Positions 1 through 6,098 of a DNA stretch of 6,098 nt are shown piece by piece. Within the stretch, counting starts at the first letter, position 1. Every line of letters begins with the position of its first letter. The translations under genes and the position numbers were made by a program. The notes under the pieces are model-generated. The model was not told where the DNA came from. It was given only the letters and a program-made list of their open reading frames with translations, and searched no databases. Source of the stretch: Flavobacteriaceae bacterium (lineage in GTDB: Bacteria; Bacteroidota; Bacteroidia; Flavobacteriales; Flavobacteriaceae); contig JABHBC010000157.1 of assembly GCA_018674025.1 (NCBI GenBank), positions 1-6,098 of the forward strand, given 5' to 3'.

Positions 1-387
1 AGATAATACATCATGTACTCCAACTGCTTCAAGAACAATTCTCAATGCACCACCAGCAATTACACCAGTACCAGGTGCTGCAGGAATTATATTAACTCTA
101 GCTCCTCCAAATTTACCTTTTTGCTCATGAGGAAGTGTTCCTTTTATTAATGGAATTCTCACTAAATTCTTTTTTGCATCCTCTACTGCTTTTGCAATAG
201 CACTTGCAACATCTTTAGACTTTCCTAATCCATGACCTACAACTCCATTTCCATCTCCCACAACTACAATAGCTGAAAAACCGAAAGCTCTACCACCTTT
301 AGTCACTTTAGTAACTCTTTGCACTCCAACTAAACGATCCTTAAGATCTAATCCACTTGGTTTTACTGATTCTACGTTTTGATACAT
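1..387 (-). CDS. rpsE: 30S ribosomal protein S5 (uS5), 3'-truncated by window edge
   Basis: S5 sits on the solvent side of the 30S subunit next to S4 and S8. It is known to affect decoding accuracy and spectinomycin sensitivity. The 129 visible codons run off the left edge without a stop; family members are usually about 165-175 residues, so roughly the last quarter is missing. Translating back from the ATG at 387 gives [12 protein letters not shown], then the double-stranded-RNA-binding N-terminal domain with [15 protein letters not shown] (about residues 25-39), the loop corresponding to spectinomycin-resistance sites in E. coli S5. The second domain carries [11 protein letters not shown] (106-116) and VGVHDVLS (122-129), matching the region of known ram (ambiguity) mutations. 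The start is an ATG four bases after the rplR stop. Identification is secure; only the C-terminus is unseen. Confidence 0.97.
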   Translation of the reverse strand, partial: MYQNVESVKPSGLDLKDRLVGVQRVTKVTKGGRAFGFSAIVVVGDGNGVVGHGLGKSKDVASAIAKAVEDAKKNLVRIPLIKGTLPHEQKGKFGGARVNIIPAAPGTGVIAGGALRIVLEAVGVHDVLS

Positions 388-391
388 ATTA

Positions 392-745
392 TTAAAATTT
401 AAGTCCTCCTTCTCTAGCACCATCTGCTAAAGATTTCACACGTCCATGATATAAATAACCTGCTCTGTCAAATGATACTTTACTAACACCTAACTTCACA
501 GCTTTTTCTGCTAATGTCTTTCCTACTAAAGAGGCTATATCTTTTTTGCTTCCTTCAGTAGTAATTTCTTTTTCTCTAGAAGAACAAGCACATAAAGTTT
601 TTCCAGAAACATCGTCAATTAATTGAGCGTATATTTCTTTGTTACTTCTGTATACAGAAAGTCTAGGGCTATCTGCAGTACCAGAAACTATTTTTCTAAT
701 TCTGTTTCTAATTCTTTGTCTTCTATCTTGCTTTGTTAATGCCAT
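392..745 (-). CDS. rplR: 50S ribosomal protein L18 (uL18)
   Basis: L18 binds 5S rRNA together with L5 and anchors it in the central protuberance of the 50S subunit. The 117-residue product is the normal bacterial length. It starts with a very basic tail ([18 protein letters not shown]), followed by the conserved strand block [19 protein letters not shown] (27-45) and the C-terminal [13 protein letters not shown]...ADGAREGGL block (92-115), both typical of the family. The MALTKQDRR opening is the form I associate with Bacteroidota and supports the ATG at 745. The upstream 12 bases are all A/T apart from one G (on the coding strand), with no Shine-Dalgarno sequence. The gene ends in two in-frame TAA codons in a row (394-389). 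It lies 12 bases after rplF and 4 before rpsE. Confidence 0.98.
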   Translation of the reverse strand: MALTKQDRRQRIRNRIRKIVSGTADSPRLSVYRSNKEIYAQLIDDVSGKTLCACSSREKEITTEGSKKDIASLVGKTLAEKAVKLGVSKVSFDRAGYLYHGRVKSLADGAREGGLKF

Positions 746-757
746 AATTCTATTTTT

Positions 758-1300
758 TTAAGCAGATTTACCTGCTTTTCTTCTTACTTGTTCACCTACA
801 AATCTAACTCCTTTTCCTTTGTAAGGCTCAGGAGTTCTAAAACCTCTAATTTTAGCTGCTACTTGACCAATCAGTTGTTTGTCAATTGATGTTAATTTAA
901 CAATAGGATTTTTACCTTTTTCAGAAATGGTTTCTACTTTAACTTCAGGAACTACTTCTAGAACTATGTTGTGAGAAAAACCTAACGCTAAATCAAGTTT
1001 TTGTCCTTGATTAGATGCTCTATAACCAACACCTACAAGTTCTAGTTCTTTAGTCCATCCTGTAGAAACACCAGAAACCATATTATTTATTAATGCTCTG
1101 TACAATCCATGCTTAGCTTTATGGTCTTTGTGTTCTGAAGGTCTAGATAATAAAACTGAATTATCTTCAATTTTTATTGTAATATCTGAAAACTCTTGTT
1201 TTAATTCACCTAACTTACCTGTAACTGTTACAACATTTTCTTCAATGTTTACAGTAACACCTTCGGGTATCGATATTGGGTTATTTCCTATTCTTGACAT
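758..1300 (-). CDS. rplF: 50S ribosomal protein L6 (uL6)
   Basis: L6 sits at the base of the L7/L12 stalk near the sarcin-ricin loop and the GTPase factor-binding site of the 50S subunit. The 180-residue protein has the expected two tandem L6 folds. The N-terminal one begins MSRIGNNPISIPEGV and runs to about residue 80. The C-terminal one begins at KELELVGVGYRA (84-95) and ends with the RNA-binding signature PEPYKGKGVR (157-166) and a basic tail. Length and both boundaries are normal for bacteria. The ATG at 1300 starts the canonical N-terminus and lies 15 A/T-rich bases after the rpsH stop. The order rpsH-rplF-rplR-rpsE is the standard spc-operon order. An open frame on the plus strand within this gene has no protein-like features and is an antisense shadow. 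Confidence 0.98.
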   Translation of the reverse strand: MSRIGNNPISIPEGVTVNIEENVVTVTGKLGELKQEFSDITIKIEDNSVLLSRPSEHKDHKAKHGLYRALINNMVSGVSTGWTKELELVGVGYRASNQGQKLDLALGFSHNIVLEVVPEVKVETISEKGKNPIVKLTSIDKQLIGQVAAKIRGFRTPEPYKGKGVRFVGEQVRRKAGKSA

Positions 1301-1315
1301 TATATTATCTTTAAA

Positions 1316-1714
1316 TTAGTATACGTAACAAATTACCTCACCACCTACATTATGTCTTTTAGCTTGCTTAGCGGTCATTACTCCTTTTGAAGTAGATACG
1401 ATAGCAATTCCAAGACCATTTAAAATTCTAGGTAAATCATTAGAATTTGAATATTTACGTAAACCAGGTTTACTTAATCTTTGTATTTTTTTGATTACAG
1501 ATTCTTGACTCAGTTTATTGTATTTAAGTGCAATTTTAATTGTACCCTGGACTGTAGAATCTTCAAATTTATAACTTAAAATATATCCTTGATCGAATAA
1601 AATTTTAGTAATTTCTTTCTTTAAATTAGATGCTGGTATTTCTACTACTCTGTGTTTAGCAGAGACTGCATTTCTAATTCTTGTTAAATAATCCGCTATT
1701 GGATCTGTATACAT
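1316..1714 (-). CDS. rpsH: 30S ribosomal protein S8 (uS8)
   Basis: S8 is a primary 16S rRNA-binding protein of the 30S central domain (helix 21). In E. coli it also represses the spc operon by binding its own mRNA. The 132-residue product has the usual length. Its N-terminus [16 protein letters not shown] is canonical and fixes the ATG at 1714. The C-terminal RNA-binding block includes SKPGLRKYS (81-89), STSKGVMT (107-114) and the terminal GGEVICYVY, all hallmark S8 motifs. The gene follows the longest spacer of the window (60 bases, 1715-1774), which contains inverted repeats described separately. Whether this S8 represses its own operon cannot be told from the sequence; the E. coli target lies elsewhere, at rplX-rplE. 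Confidence 0.98.
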   Translation of the reverse strand: MYTDPIADYLTRIRNAVSAKHRVVEIPASNLKKEITKILFDQGYILSYKFEDSTVQGTIKIALKYNKLSQESVIKKIQRLSKPGLRKYSNSNDLPRILNGLGIAIVSTSKGVMTAKQAKRHNVGGEVICYVY

Positions 1715-1735
1715 AGTTTTTAATTTTATGATTAT

Positions 1736-1772
1736 GGTTTTTAACTTTTTTGTTAAACCTTTAACCAGTTAA
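1736..1772 (-). repeat. Alternating GTTAA/TTAAC inverted motifs in the rpsN-rpsH spacer
   Basis: The only spacer longer than 16 bases in the window (1715-1774) contains four alternating arms on the plus strand: TTAAC (1741-1745), GTTAA (1752-1756), TTAAC (1761-1765) and GTTAA (1768-1772). In the transcript two mutually exclusive hairpins are possible. One pairs 1752-1759 with 1736-1745: 8 base pairs, a six-A loop and a two-base bulge. The other pairs 1752-1756 with 1761-1765: 5 base pairs and a four-base loop. Both are A/U-rich and weak. No U-run follows on the transcript side, so this is not a Rho-independent terminator. I see no Bacteroidota-type promoter (TTTG ... TAnnTTTG) here. Function is unknown; it could be a translational control element for rpsH, an RNA-processing site, or chance in A/T-rich DNA. 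Confidence 0.4.
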
Positions 1773-1774
1773 TA

Positions 1775-2044
1775 TTACCAGCTGGCTTTTCTTACACCTG
1801 GGATTAATCCTTTATTTGCCATTTCTCTAAACATAACTCTTGACAATCCAAAAGTTCTCATGTATCCTTTCGGTCTACCTGTTAGTTTACATCTATTGTG
1901 CATTCTAATAGGTGATGCATTTTTTGGTAGCTTTTGTAATCCTTCAAAATCTCCAGCTGCTTTTAAAGCTTTTCTTTTTTCAGCATACTTTGCTACTGTT
2001 TTTGCTCTTTTTACCTCACGGGCTTTCATTGATTCTTTAGCCAT
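1775..2044 (-). CDS. rpsN: 30S ribosomal protein S14 (uS14), zinc-independent 89-residue form
   Basis: S14 is a late-assembling 30S head protein that contacts S3, S10 and S19. The 89-residue product lacks the two CxxC zinc-binding pairs of the short (about 61-residue) zinc form; the only cysteine visible is in [11 protein letters not shown] (50-60). It is also shorter than the about 101-residue zinc-free E. coli type, lacking part of the N-terminal half. Diagnostic motifs are [10 protein letters not shown] (38-47), [19 protein letters not shown] (55-73) and the C-terminal IPGVRKASW. The ATG at 2044 gives the canonical [10 protein letters not shown] start and lies three bases after the rplE stop. 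The gene is followed by the 60-base spacer before rpsH. A plus-strand open frame over this gene is an antisense shadow. Confidence 0.98.
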   Translation of the reverse strand: MAKESMKAREVKRAKTVAKYAEKRKALKAAGDFEGLQKLPKNASPIRMHNRCKLTGRPKGYMRTFGLSRVMFREMANKGLIPGVRKASW

Positions 2045-2047
2045 AGT

Positions 2048-2599
2048 TTAATTTTTTTTAAATGGTAAACCTAATTCAGTTAATAATGATTTTGCTTCCT
2101 TGTCTGTATCAGCACTGGTAACAAAAGTTATATCCATACCAGAAATCTTGTTAACTTTATCAATATTGATTTCTGGGAAAATTATTTGCTCTACAACACC
2201 TAAGTTATAATTACCTCTACCGTCAAAACCAGTAGCTTTGATACCATTGAAGTCTCTAACTCTAGGTAGTGCAGATGTAACTAAACGGTCTAAAAATTCA
2301 TACATTTTTTCTCCTCTTAAAGTTACTTTAACTCCAATTGGCATACCTTTTCTTAATTTGAAGGTAGCAACATCTTTTTTGGAGATAGTTGCAACAGCTT
2401 TTTGGCCAGAGATATTAGTAATTTCTTCGACAGCGTAGTCAATTAATTTTTTATCAGATACAGCAGCACCTACTCCTTTAGAAATAACTATTTTCTTAAG
2501 CTTAGGAACTTGCATAACATTCTTGTATCCAAACTCTTCCTTAAGGTTACTTATAACCTTGTTATTATATTCTTGCTTTAATCTTGGTACGTAACTCAT
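2048..2599 (-). CDS. rplE: 50S ribosomal protein L5 (uL5)
   Basis: L5 binds 5S rRNA with L18 in the central protuberance and touches the P-site tRNA and S13 across the subunit interface. The 183-residue length is normal. The protein opens [15 protein letters not shown] and shows the L5 signature around residues 62-85 (NISGQKAV, then [13 protein letters not shown]), [18 protein letters not shown] (89-106), LPRVRDFNG (111-119) and the C-terminal [10 protein letters not shown] (154-163) with LLTELGLPF. The ATG at 2599 begins one base after the rplX stop codon, the tightest junction in the window, which suggests translation coupled to rplX. In E. coli the S8 operator lies at this junction; here there is almost no non-coding room for one. 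Confidence 0.98.
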   Translation of the reverse strand: MSYVPRLKQEYNNKVISNLKEEFGYKNVMQVPKLKKIVISKGVGAAVSDKKLIDYAVEEITNISGQKAVATISKKDVATFKLRKGMPIGVKVTLRGEKMYEFLDRLVTSALPRVRDFNGIKATGFDGRGNYNLGVVEQIIFPEINIDKVNKISGMDITFVTSADTDKEAKSLLTELGLPFKKN

Positions 2600-2600
2600 A

Positions 2601-2912
2601 TTATATTACTTCATTAGATTTTTTTGAAAATCTCACCTTCTTATTATCATCCATTCTATATCCTACTTTTGTTGATTCACCTGACGATGTCAACAAAGAA
2701 ACATTAGAAATATGAATAGAAGCTTCCTTTTCAATTATTCCTCCTTGAGGGTTTTGAGCATTAGGTTTCATATGTTTTTTAACCATATTTACACCTTCTA
2801 CAATTAACCTATTTTTATCAGACACAATTTTAAGTACTTTACCTTCGGAACCTTTATTGTTCCCAGTAATTACTTTTACATTATCTCCAGTTTTAATTTT
2901 AATCTTTTTCAT
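2601..2912 (-). CDS. rplX: 50S ribosomal protein L24 (uL24)
   Basis: L24 is one of the first proteins to bind 23S rRNA and helps initiate 50S assembly near the polypeptide exit. The 103-residue product carries an N-terminal KOW motif, roughly residues 6-33 ([20 protein letters not shown]). This is followed by [13 protein letters not shown] (38-50) and [15 protein letters not shown] (57-71), all standard for bacterial L24. The last 25 residues are basic and less conserved (from TKVGYRM to the end). The start ATG at 2912 lies nine A/T-only bases after the rplN stop. The stop is separated from rplE by a single base. Length is normal for the family. Confidence 0.98.
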   Translation of the reverse strand: MKKIKIKTGDNVKVITGNNKGSEGKVLKIVSDKNRLIVEGVNMVKKHMKPNAQNPQGGIIEKEASIHISNVSLLTSSGESTKVGYRMDDNKKVRFSKKSNEVI

Positions 2913-2921
2913 AATAATTTA

Positions 2922-3290
2922 TTATAATACTTCTGGTGCTAATGAAACAATTTTCATAAACTGTTTATCTCTTAATTCACGAGCAACAGGTCCAAACACT
3001 CTTGTTCCTTTCATTTCACCTGCAGCATCTAGAAGAACACAAGCATTGTCATCAAATCTGATATATGTACCATCAGGTCTTCTTACTTCTTTTAATGTTC
3101 TAATAACAACTGCTGTTGAAACTTCACCTTTTTTTACTGTTCCATTTGGAGTAGCAGCTTTTACTGAAACTACAATTTTATCTCCAACAGAAGCATATCT
3201 TCTTTTGGTACCACCTAGAACTCGGATAGTTAAAACTTCCTTGGCTCCAGTGTTATCGGCAACTTTTAATCTTGACTCTTGTTGTAACAT
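2922..3290 (-). CDS. rplN: 50S ribosomal protein L14 (uL14)
   Basis: L14 is a beta-barrel protein on the 50S interface that forms an intersubunit bridge with 16S rRNA and is the docking site of the silencing factor RsfS. The 122-residue protein is exactly the usual bacterial length. Motifs visible are the N-terminal [11 protein letters not shown] (9-19), [12 protein letters not shown] (26-37), the basic [18 protein letters not shown] (69-86), and the signature [13 protein letters not shown] (95-107), ending in SLAPEVL. The ATG at 3290 lies two bases after the rpsQ stop. In the classical E. coli arrangement rpsQ ends the S10 operon and rplN begins spc; here there is no room for a terminator or promoter between them. 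A 147-codon plus-strand frame across this gene is an antisense shadow without family features. Confidence 0.98.
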   Translation of the reverse strand: MLQQESRLKVADNTGAKEVLTIRVLGGTKRRYASVGDKIVVSVKAATPNGTVKKGEVSTAVVIRTLKEVRRPDGTYIRFDDNACVLLDAAGEMKGTRVFGPVARELRDKQFMKIVSLAPEVL

Positions 3291-3292
3291 AA

Positions 3293-3550
3293 TTACTTAG
3301 CTCTTTCTATTATTTGTACTAATCTCCAACATTTAGATCTACTTAAAGGTCTTGTTTCCATGATCTTTACGGTATCACCAATATTGCAATCGTTTGTTTC
3401 ATCGTGTGCAACATATTTTTTAGTTTTTAACACGAATTTACCATACATAGGATGTTTAACCTTTTTAACTTCAGAAACAACAATAGATTTCTCCATTTTG
3501 TTACTAGTAACAACTCCTACACGTTCTTTTCTTAAATTTCTTTTTTCCAT
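3293..3550 (-). CDS. rpsQ: 30S ribosomal protein S17 (uS17)
   Basis: S17 is a primary 16S rRNA-binding protein with an OB fold in the 30S body. I place the start at the ATG ending at 3550, giving 85 residues with the typical Bacteroidota opening [16 protein letters not shown] two codons upstream (3556-3554) is in frame but would add only two residues and is a poorer choice. Motifs are [14 protein letters not shown] (12-25), KHPMYGKFV (32-40) and the S17 signature [20 protein letters not shown] (58-77). With this start, 16 A/T-rich bases separate it from the rpmC stop. It closes the classical S10 gene set and runs directly into rplN after two bases. Confidence 0.97.
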   Translation of the reverse strand: MEKRNLRKERVGVVTSNKMEKSIVVSEVKKVKHPMYGKFVLKTKKYVAHDETNDCNIGDTVKIMETRPLSRSKCWRLVQIIERAK

Positions 3551-3566
3551 TTTCAATAGAATAAGT

Positions 3567-3758
3567 TTATTGTATTTCTCTTTTAGTTATCTCCGTTGCT
3601 ATTCTAGCTACAGTTCTTCTTAATGTTCGAAGCTGTATTGGGTTTTCTAATGGCGATACAGCATGTGTCATTTTTAACTCACTGTAACTCTTTTTAGATT
3701 CCCCAAGTCTTTCACTTAGCTCTTCGTTTGATAATTTTAATATTTCTGACTGTTTCAT
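3567..3758 (-). CDS. rpmC: 50S ribosomal protein L29 (uL29)
   Basis: L29 is a small helical hairpin protein at the polypeptide exit of the 50S subunit, beside L23, where chaperones and SRP dock. The 63-residue product is the usual size. It shows the N-terminal helix [18 protein letters not shown], a middle helix with [18 protein letters not shown] (27-44), and the C-terminal basic helix [17 protein letters not shown] (46-62), which corresponds to the family signature with conserved L-R-R and R-I-A-T positions. The ATG at 3758 is 11 A/T-only bases after the rplP stop. Position between rplP and rpsQ is invariant in this operon and confirms the call despite the short length. Confidence 0.97.
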   Translation of the reverse strand: MKQSEILKLSNEELSERLGESKKSYSELKMTHAVSPLENPIQLRTLRRTVARIATEITKREIQ

Positions 3759-3769
3759 AATAATAAATA

Positions 3770-4189
3770 TTAAGCTTCGTAATCTCTAGCAATTACAAAC
3801 CTAGTTTTAACTGGTAATTTTTGTGCAGCTAGCCTTAATGCCTCCTTTGCAACGTCTAATGGCACACCACCAACTTCAAATAAAATTCTTCCTGGTTTAA
3901 CAACAGCAGCCCAATATTCAACAGCACCTTTACCTTTACCCATACGAACCTCAAGTGGTTTTTTAGTAATTGGTTTATCAGGAAATATTTTAATCCATAA
4001 TTGACCTTCTCTTTTCATAAATCTAGTTGCTGCAATTCTGGCAGCTTCAATTTGTCTCGAAGTCAAAAAATTAGAATCCAGTGACTTAATCCCATACATT
4101 CCGTTGGAAAGAATAGTTCCTCTACCAGAATTCCCTTTCATTTTTCCCTTTTGGACTTTACGATATTTTGTTCTTTTAGGTTGTAACAT
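3770..4189 (-). CDS. rplP: 50S ribosomal protein L16 (uL16)
   Basis: L16 lies between the central protuberance and the A-site tRNA elbow, and organises the 50S tRNA-binding region late in assembly. The 139-residue protein has the usual length. The canonical start [11 protein letters not shown] fixes the ATG at 4189. Motifs are [12 protein letters not shown] (42-53), [20 protein letters not shown] (69-88), [18 protein letters not shown] (91-108) and the C-terminal KLPVKTRFV. Arg82 in VRMGKGKG aligns with E. coli Arg81, the residue hydroxylated by the oxygenase RoxA/YcfD; whether this organism has such an enzyme cannot be seen. It follows rpsC after 16 A/T-only bases. Confidence 0.98.
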   Translation of the reverse strand: MLQPKRTKYRKVQKGKMKGNSGRGTILSNGMYGIKSLDSNFLTSRQIEAARIAATRFMKREGQLWIKIFPDKPITKKPLEVRMGKGKGAVEYWAAVVKPGRILFEVGGVPLDVAKEALRLAAQKLPVKTRFVIARDYEA

Positions 4190-4205
4190 TACTTTTAATT
4201 ATAAT

Positions 4206-4922
4206 TTATTTTCTTCTTCTTGATTTATTTCCAGCATTTCTACCACCGGACTTACCTTGTTTTTTAGATAATCCAACTAAAGGAGATAACTCTCTTTTAC
4301 CATATACTTCACCTTTCATAATCCAAACTTTTATTCCAAGTCTACCATAAGTAGTGTGAGCTTCAACTAAAGCATAGTCAATATCAGCTCTAAAAGTGGA
4401 TAATGGAAGTCTTCCGTCTTTATAGTTCTCATTTCTTGCCATTTCAGCACCATTTAAACGACCACTAATTTGTATTTTAATTCCCTCTGCATTCATTCTC
4501 ATTGCTGCAGCAATAGACATTTTGATAGCTCTTTTGTAAGAAATTCTGTTTTCAATTTGTCTAGCAACACTAGAAGCAACTAAATAAGCATCAACTTCAG
4601 GCCTTTTGATTTCATACACATTTAATTGAACTTCTTTACCTGATATCTTTTTTAATTCTTCCTTAAGTTTGTCAACTTCCTGACCACCTTTACCAATGAT
4701 GATTCCTGGTCTAGCAGTTGTAATTGTAACTGTAACAATCTTTAAAGTTCTTTCAATTATAACTCTGGAAACACTTGCTTTTGCAAGTCTTACATAAATG
4801 TATTTTCTGATTTTATCATCTTCAGCTAGCTTATCACCATAATCATTTCCTCCATACCACATGGACTCCCAGCCTCTAATAATACCTAATCTATTTCCTA
4901 TTGGATTTGTCTTTTGTCCCAT
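4206..4922 (-). CDS. rpsC: 30S ribosomal protein S3 (uS3)
   Basis: S3 forms part of the mRNA entry channel of the 30S head with S4 and S5 and contributes to mRNA unwinding. The 238-residue product has the expected layout. The start [13 protein letters not shown] is canonical. A type II KH domain follows, with the RNA-binding GxxG loop as GKGG at 77-80 (in [11 protein letters not shown]). The C-terminal domain contains [12 protein letters not shown] (152-163), [22 protein letters not shown] (172-193) and [13 protein letters not shown]. The basic patch linked to helicase activity in E. coli (Arg131, Arg132, Lys135) appears here as Lys130, Arg131 and Lys134. The last 20 residues are a lysine/arginine/glycine-rich tail. 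The ATG at 4922 is three bases after the rplV stop. Confidence 0.98.
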   Translation of the reverse strand: MGQKTNPIGNRLGIIRGWESMWYGGNDYGDKLAEDDKIRKYIYVRLAKASVSRVIIERTLKIVTVTITTARPGIIIGKGGQEVDKLKEELKKISGKEVQLNVYEIKRPEVDAYLVASSVARQIENRISYKRAIKMSIAAAMRMNAEGIKIQISGRLNGAEMARNENYKDGRLPLSTFRADIDYALVEAHTTYGRLGIKVWIMKGEVYGKRELSPLVGLSKKQGKSGGRNAGNKSRRRK

Positions 4923-4925
4923 TTA

Positions 4926-5336
4926 TTAAATACTTTGAGTGTTATTTTTAGAATCTAGCACAATAGTTACGTGGTTAGATCTTTTTCTAATTCTATGAGC
5001 TCTTCCTTGTGGAGCTGGTCTTAATCTTTTTAACATTGAACCACTATCAACAGTAATTCTAGAAACATATAATTCAGCATCCTCTACATTTAAGCCTTCA
5101 TTTTTAGCTTCCCAGTTAGATATAGCAGAAAGAAGTAATTTTTCTAATCTTCTTGAGGCTTCTTTTTGACTAAATCTTAATATGTTTAATGCTTTATCTG
5201 CCATTTTACCCCTAACAAGATCAGCAACTAAACGCATTTTTCTAGGTGAAGTAGGACAGTTGTTAAGCTTAGCAAAAGCAACCTTCTTTTTCTCAGACTT
5301 AATAGTCTCCGCCATTTTAGTTTTACGACTTCCCAT
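4926..5336 (-). CDS. rplV: 50S ribosomal protein L22 (uL22)
   Basis: L22 binds 23S rRNA early in assembly; its long beta-hairpin lines the nascent-peptide tunnel near the macrolide site. The 136-residue protein is longer than the 110-residue E. coli one because of a lysine-rich N-terminal extension (about residues 1-20) and a short C-terminal tail. Core motifs are [20 protein letters not shown] (22-41) and the hairpin and end block [19 protein letters not shown] (102-120) followed by NHVTIVL. The ATG at 5336 gives an MGSRK start like the MG-RK opening of other Bacteroidota L22 proteins; an internal ATG at codon 8 is less likely. The gene ends with tandem in-frame TAA codons (4928-4923). Five bases separate it from rpsS. 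Confidence 0.97.
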   Translation of the reverse strand: MGSRKTKMAETIKSEKKKVAFAKLNNCPTSPRKMRLVADLVRGKMADKALNILRFSQKEASRRLEKLLLSAISNWEAKNEGLNVEDAELYVSRITVDSGSMLKRLRPAPQGRAHRIRKRSNHVTIVLDSKNNTQSI

Positions 5337-5341
5337 AACTT

Positions 5342-5620
5342 TTATTTTTTACCTTTATTTTTAGCGCCTGTGTGACCTCTAAAAGATCTTGTAGGAGAAA
5401 ACTCACCTAATTTATGACCAACCATATTCTCAGTTACATAAACTGGAATAAATTGACGTCCATTATGAACAGCAATTGTTTGACCAACAAAATCTGGTGT
5501 AATCATACTGGCTCTAGACCATGTTTTGATTACAGTTTTCTTATTACTTTCAATATTTTTAGCGACCTTTTTATCCAATTTATAGTGAACGAATGGTCCT
5601 TTTTTTAATGATCTTGACAT
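5342..5620 (-). CDS. rpsS: 30S ribosomal protein S19 (uS19)
   Basis: S19 is in the 30S head, where it pairs with S13 and contacts the A-site finger and tRNA. The 92-residue product has the family length. It opens with the canonical [11 protein letters not shown] and contains [10 protein letters not shown] (31-40), [20 protein letters not shown] (52-71) and [12 protein letters not shown] (72-83), the S19 signature, ending in a short lysine-rich tail. The ATG at 5620 follows the rplB stop by seven A/T-rich bases. The order rplB-rpsS-rplV-rpsC is the standard S10-operon order. Plus-strand frames within it are shadows. Confidence 0.98.
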   Translation of the reverse strand: MSRSLKKGPFVHYKLDKKVAKNIESNKKTVIKTWSRASMITPDFVGQTIAVHNGRQFIPVYVTENMVGHKLGEFSPTRSFRGHTGAKNKGKK

Positions 5621-5627
5621 AACTTAA

Positions 5628-6098
5628 TTATTTCTTTCTACGTTCAATAATATATTTATTACTAGCTTTAGTTTTAGATCGTGTTCTGTAACCTTTAGCT
5701 GGAATACCATTTCTTGATCTTGGATGTCCACCAGATGACTTTCCTTCACCACCACCCATTGGGTGATCAACAGGGTTCATAACTACTGGTCTAGTTCTAG
5801 GTCTAATACCAAGCCATCTAGATCTACCTGCTTTACCAGAAACTAATAATTGGTGATCTGAATTGGATACAACACCAATTGTAGCAGAACACGTTTCAAG
5901 AATTAATCTAGTTTCTCCAGATGGAAGTTTAACTGTAGCAAACTTACCGTCTCTTGCCATTAATTGAGCAAAAGCACCAGCACTTCTTGCCATAACTGCG
6001 CCTTGTCCAGGTCTTAACTCTATACAAGAAATAATAGTACCTAATGGAATCTTTGATAAAGGCATGCAATTACCAATTTCAGGTGCAACACCATCTCC
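5628..6098 (-). CDS. rplB: 50S ribosomal protein L2 (uL2), C-terminal part, 5'-truncated by window edge
   Basis: L2 is one of the largest, most conserved 50S proteins, needed for subunit association and for assembly of the peptidyl-transferase centre. Only the last 156 codons are in the window. The family is about 273-275 residues, so roughly 118 N-terminal residues lie beyond the right edge. The frame stays open from 6065 to the edge and reads [11 protein letters not shown] before [10 protein letters not shown], so the ATG at 6065 is internal, not the start. Motifs (fragment numbering) are [16 protein letters not shown] (27-42), [11 protein letters not shown] (87-97), [12 protein letters not shown] (108-119) and [11 protein letters not shown] (146-156). 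His112 in VDHP aligns with the E. coli histidine (His229) reported as important for peptidyl transfer. Confidence 0.97.
   Translation of the reverse strand, partial: GDGVAPEIGNCMPLSKIPLGTIISCIELRPGQGAVMARSAGAFAQLMARDGKFATVKLPSGETRLILETCSATIGVVSNSDHQLLVSGKAGRSRWLGIRPRTRPVVMNPVDHPMGGGEGKSSGGHPRSRNGIPAKGYRTRSKTKASNKYIIERRKK

Larger units (their letters stand above)
1..6098 (-). other. S10-spc ribosomal protein operon, continuous internal segment
   Basis: Fifteen ribosomal-protein genes lie on the same strand with gaps of 1-16 bases, apart from one 60-base gap (1715-1774). No promoter, Rho-independent terminator or unrelated gene was found between them, so they are probably co-transcribed; both operon ends are outside the window. 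Every visible start is ATG, and all fourteen visible stops are TAA. Upstream regions are A/T-rich with no Shine-Dalgarno motif at a working distance, which matches the known initiation style of Bacteroidota. No stretch over 300 bases lacks a gene. Confidence 0.93.

Noticed and set aside
404..410. AGGAGGA on the minus strand upstream of rpsE, resembling a Shine-Dalgarno site
   Set aside because: It encodes the conserved REGGL end of L18 and lies about 17 bases before the rpsE ATG, too far to act normally; it is best explained by protein constraint.
1736..1759. Possible Rho-independent terminator in the rpsN-rpsH spacer
   Set aside because: The stem is A/U-rich and no U-run follows it on the transcript, and rpsH, rplF, rplR and rpsE continue directly after.
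3291..3292. Operon boundary between S10 and spc sets at rpsQ-rplN
   Set aside because: Only two bases separate the genes, with no promoter or terminator visible nearby, so no boundary can be supported here.
2857..3300. A 147-codon open frame on the plus strand opposite rplN and the start of rplX
   Set aside because: It lies antisense to a certain, fully conserved gene, has no recognisable domain, and several similar plus-strand frames occur opposite other genes, as expected from A/T-rich ribosomal-protein codon patterns.
1128..5608. Other plus-strand open frames of 60-87 codons (e.g. 1128-1319, 1860-2051, 2238-2438, 3360-3623, 5182-5364, 5414-5608)
   Set aside because: All sit opposite conserved ribosomal-protein genes, with compositions rich in Ser, Phe, Leu and Ile that come from reading Lys/Glu/Arg-rich genes backwards; none resembles a known protein.
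5628..6065. A complete 145-residue protein starting at the ATG at 6065
   Set aside because: The frame stays open to the window edge and the upstream codons read [11 protein letters not shown], matching the internal part of L2, so this ATG is internal and the gene is cut by the window.

Overview
The window is one uninterrupted stretch of a bacterial ribosomal-protein operon (the S10-spc cluster), read entirely on the minus strand. It holds fifteen genes in transcription order from right to left: rplB (5' end beyond the right edge), rpsS, rplV, rpsC, rplP, rpmC, rpsQ, rplN, rplX, rplE, rpsN, rpsH, rplF, rplR and rpsE (3' end beyond the left edge). Every gene is recognisable from conserved family motifs. 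None is broken, inserted or fused, and the order is the standard bacterial one.

The organism is most likely a low-GC member of the Bacteroidota, probably Flavobacteriia. The DNA is strongly A+T-rich. Several proteins have sequence styles I know from that phylum: an L18 beginning MALTKQDRR, an S17 beginning [10 protein letters not shown], an L14 ending SLAPEVL, an 89-residue zinc-less S14, an L22 beginning MG-RK and an L2 with [10 protein letters not shown]. Start regions are A/T-rich with no usable Shine-Dalgarno sequence, which also fits that phylum. I cannot name the genus or species.

Right part (about 3567-6098): rplB, rpsS, rplV, rpsC, rplP and rpmC form the distal half of the classical S10 operon. 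Left part (1-3550): rpsQ, which closes the S10 set, then rplN, rplX, rplE, rpsN, rpsH, rplF, rplR and rpsE of the classical spc operon. No promoter or terminator is visible at the rpsQ-rplN junction (2 bases), so the two sets look transcriptionally continuous here. Intergenic gaps run from 1 to 16 bases except one of 60 bases between rpsN and rpsH. That gap holds a cluster of alternating GTTAA/TTAAC inverted motifs able to form competing weak hairpins, and it is the only non-coding segment with structure of its own.

The products work together as core parts of both ribosomal subunits: 30S proteins S3, S5, S8, S14, S17 and S19, and 50S proteins L2, L5, L6, L14, L16, L18, L22, L24 and L29. I see no mobile element, RNA gene, CRISPR, defence system or hidden gene. 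This is an ordinary housekeeping region, and the findings below are modest.
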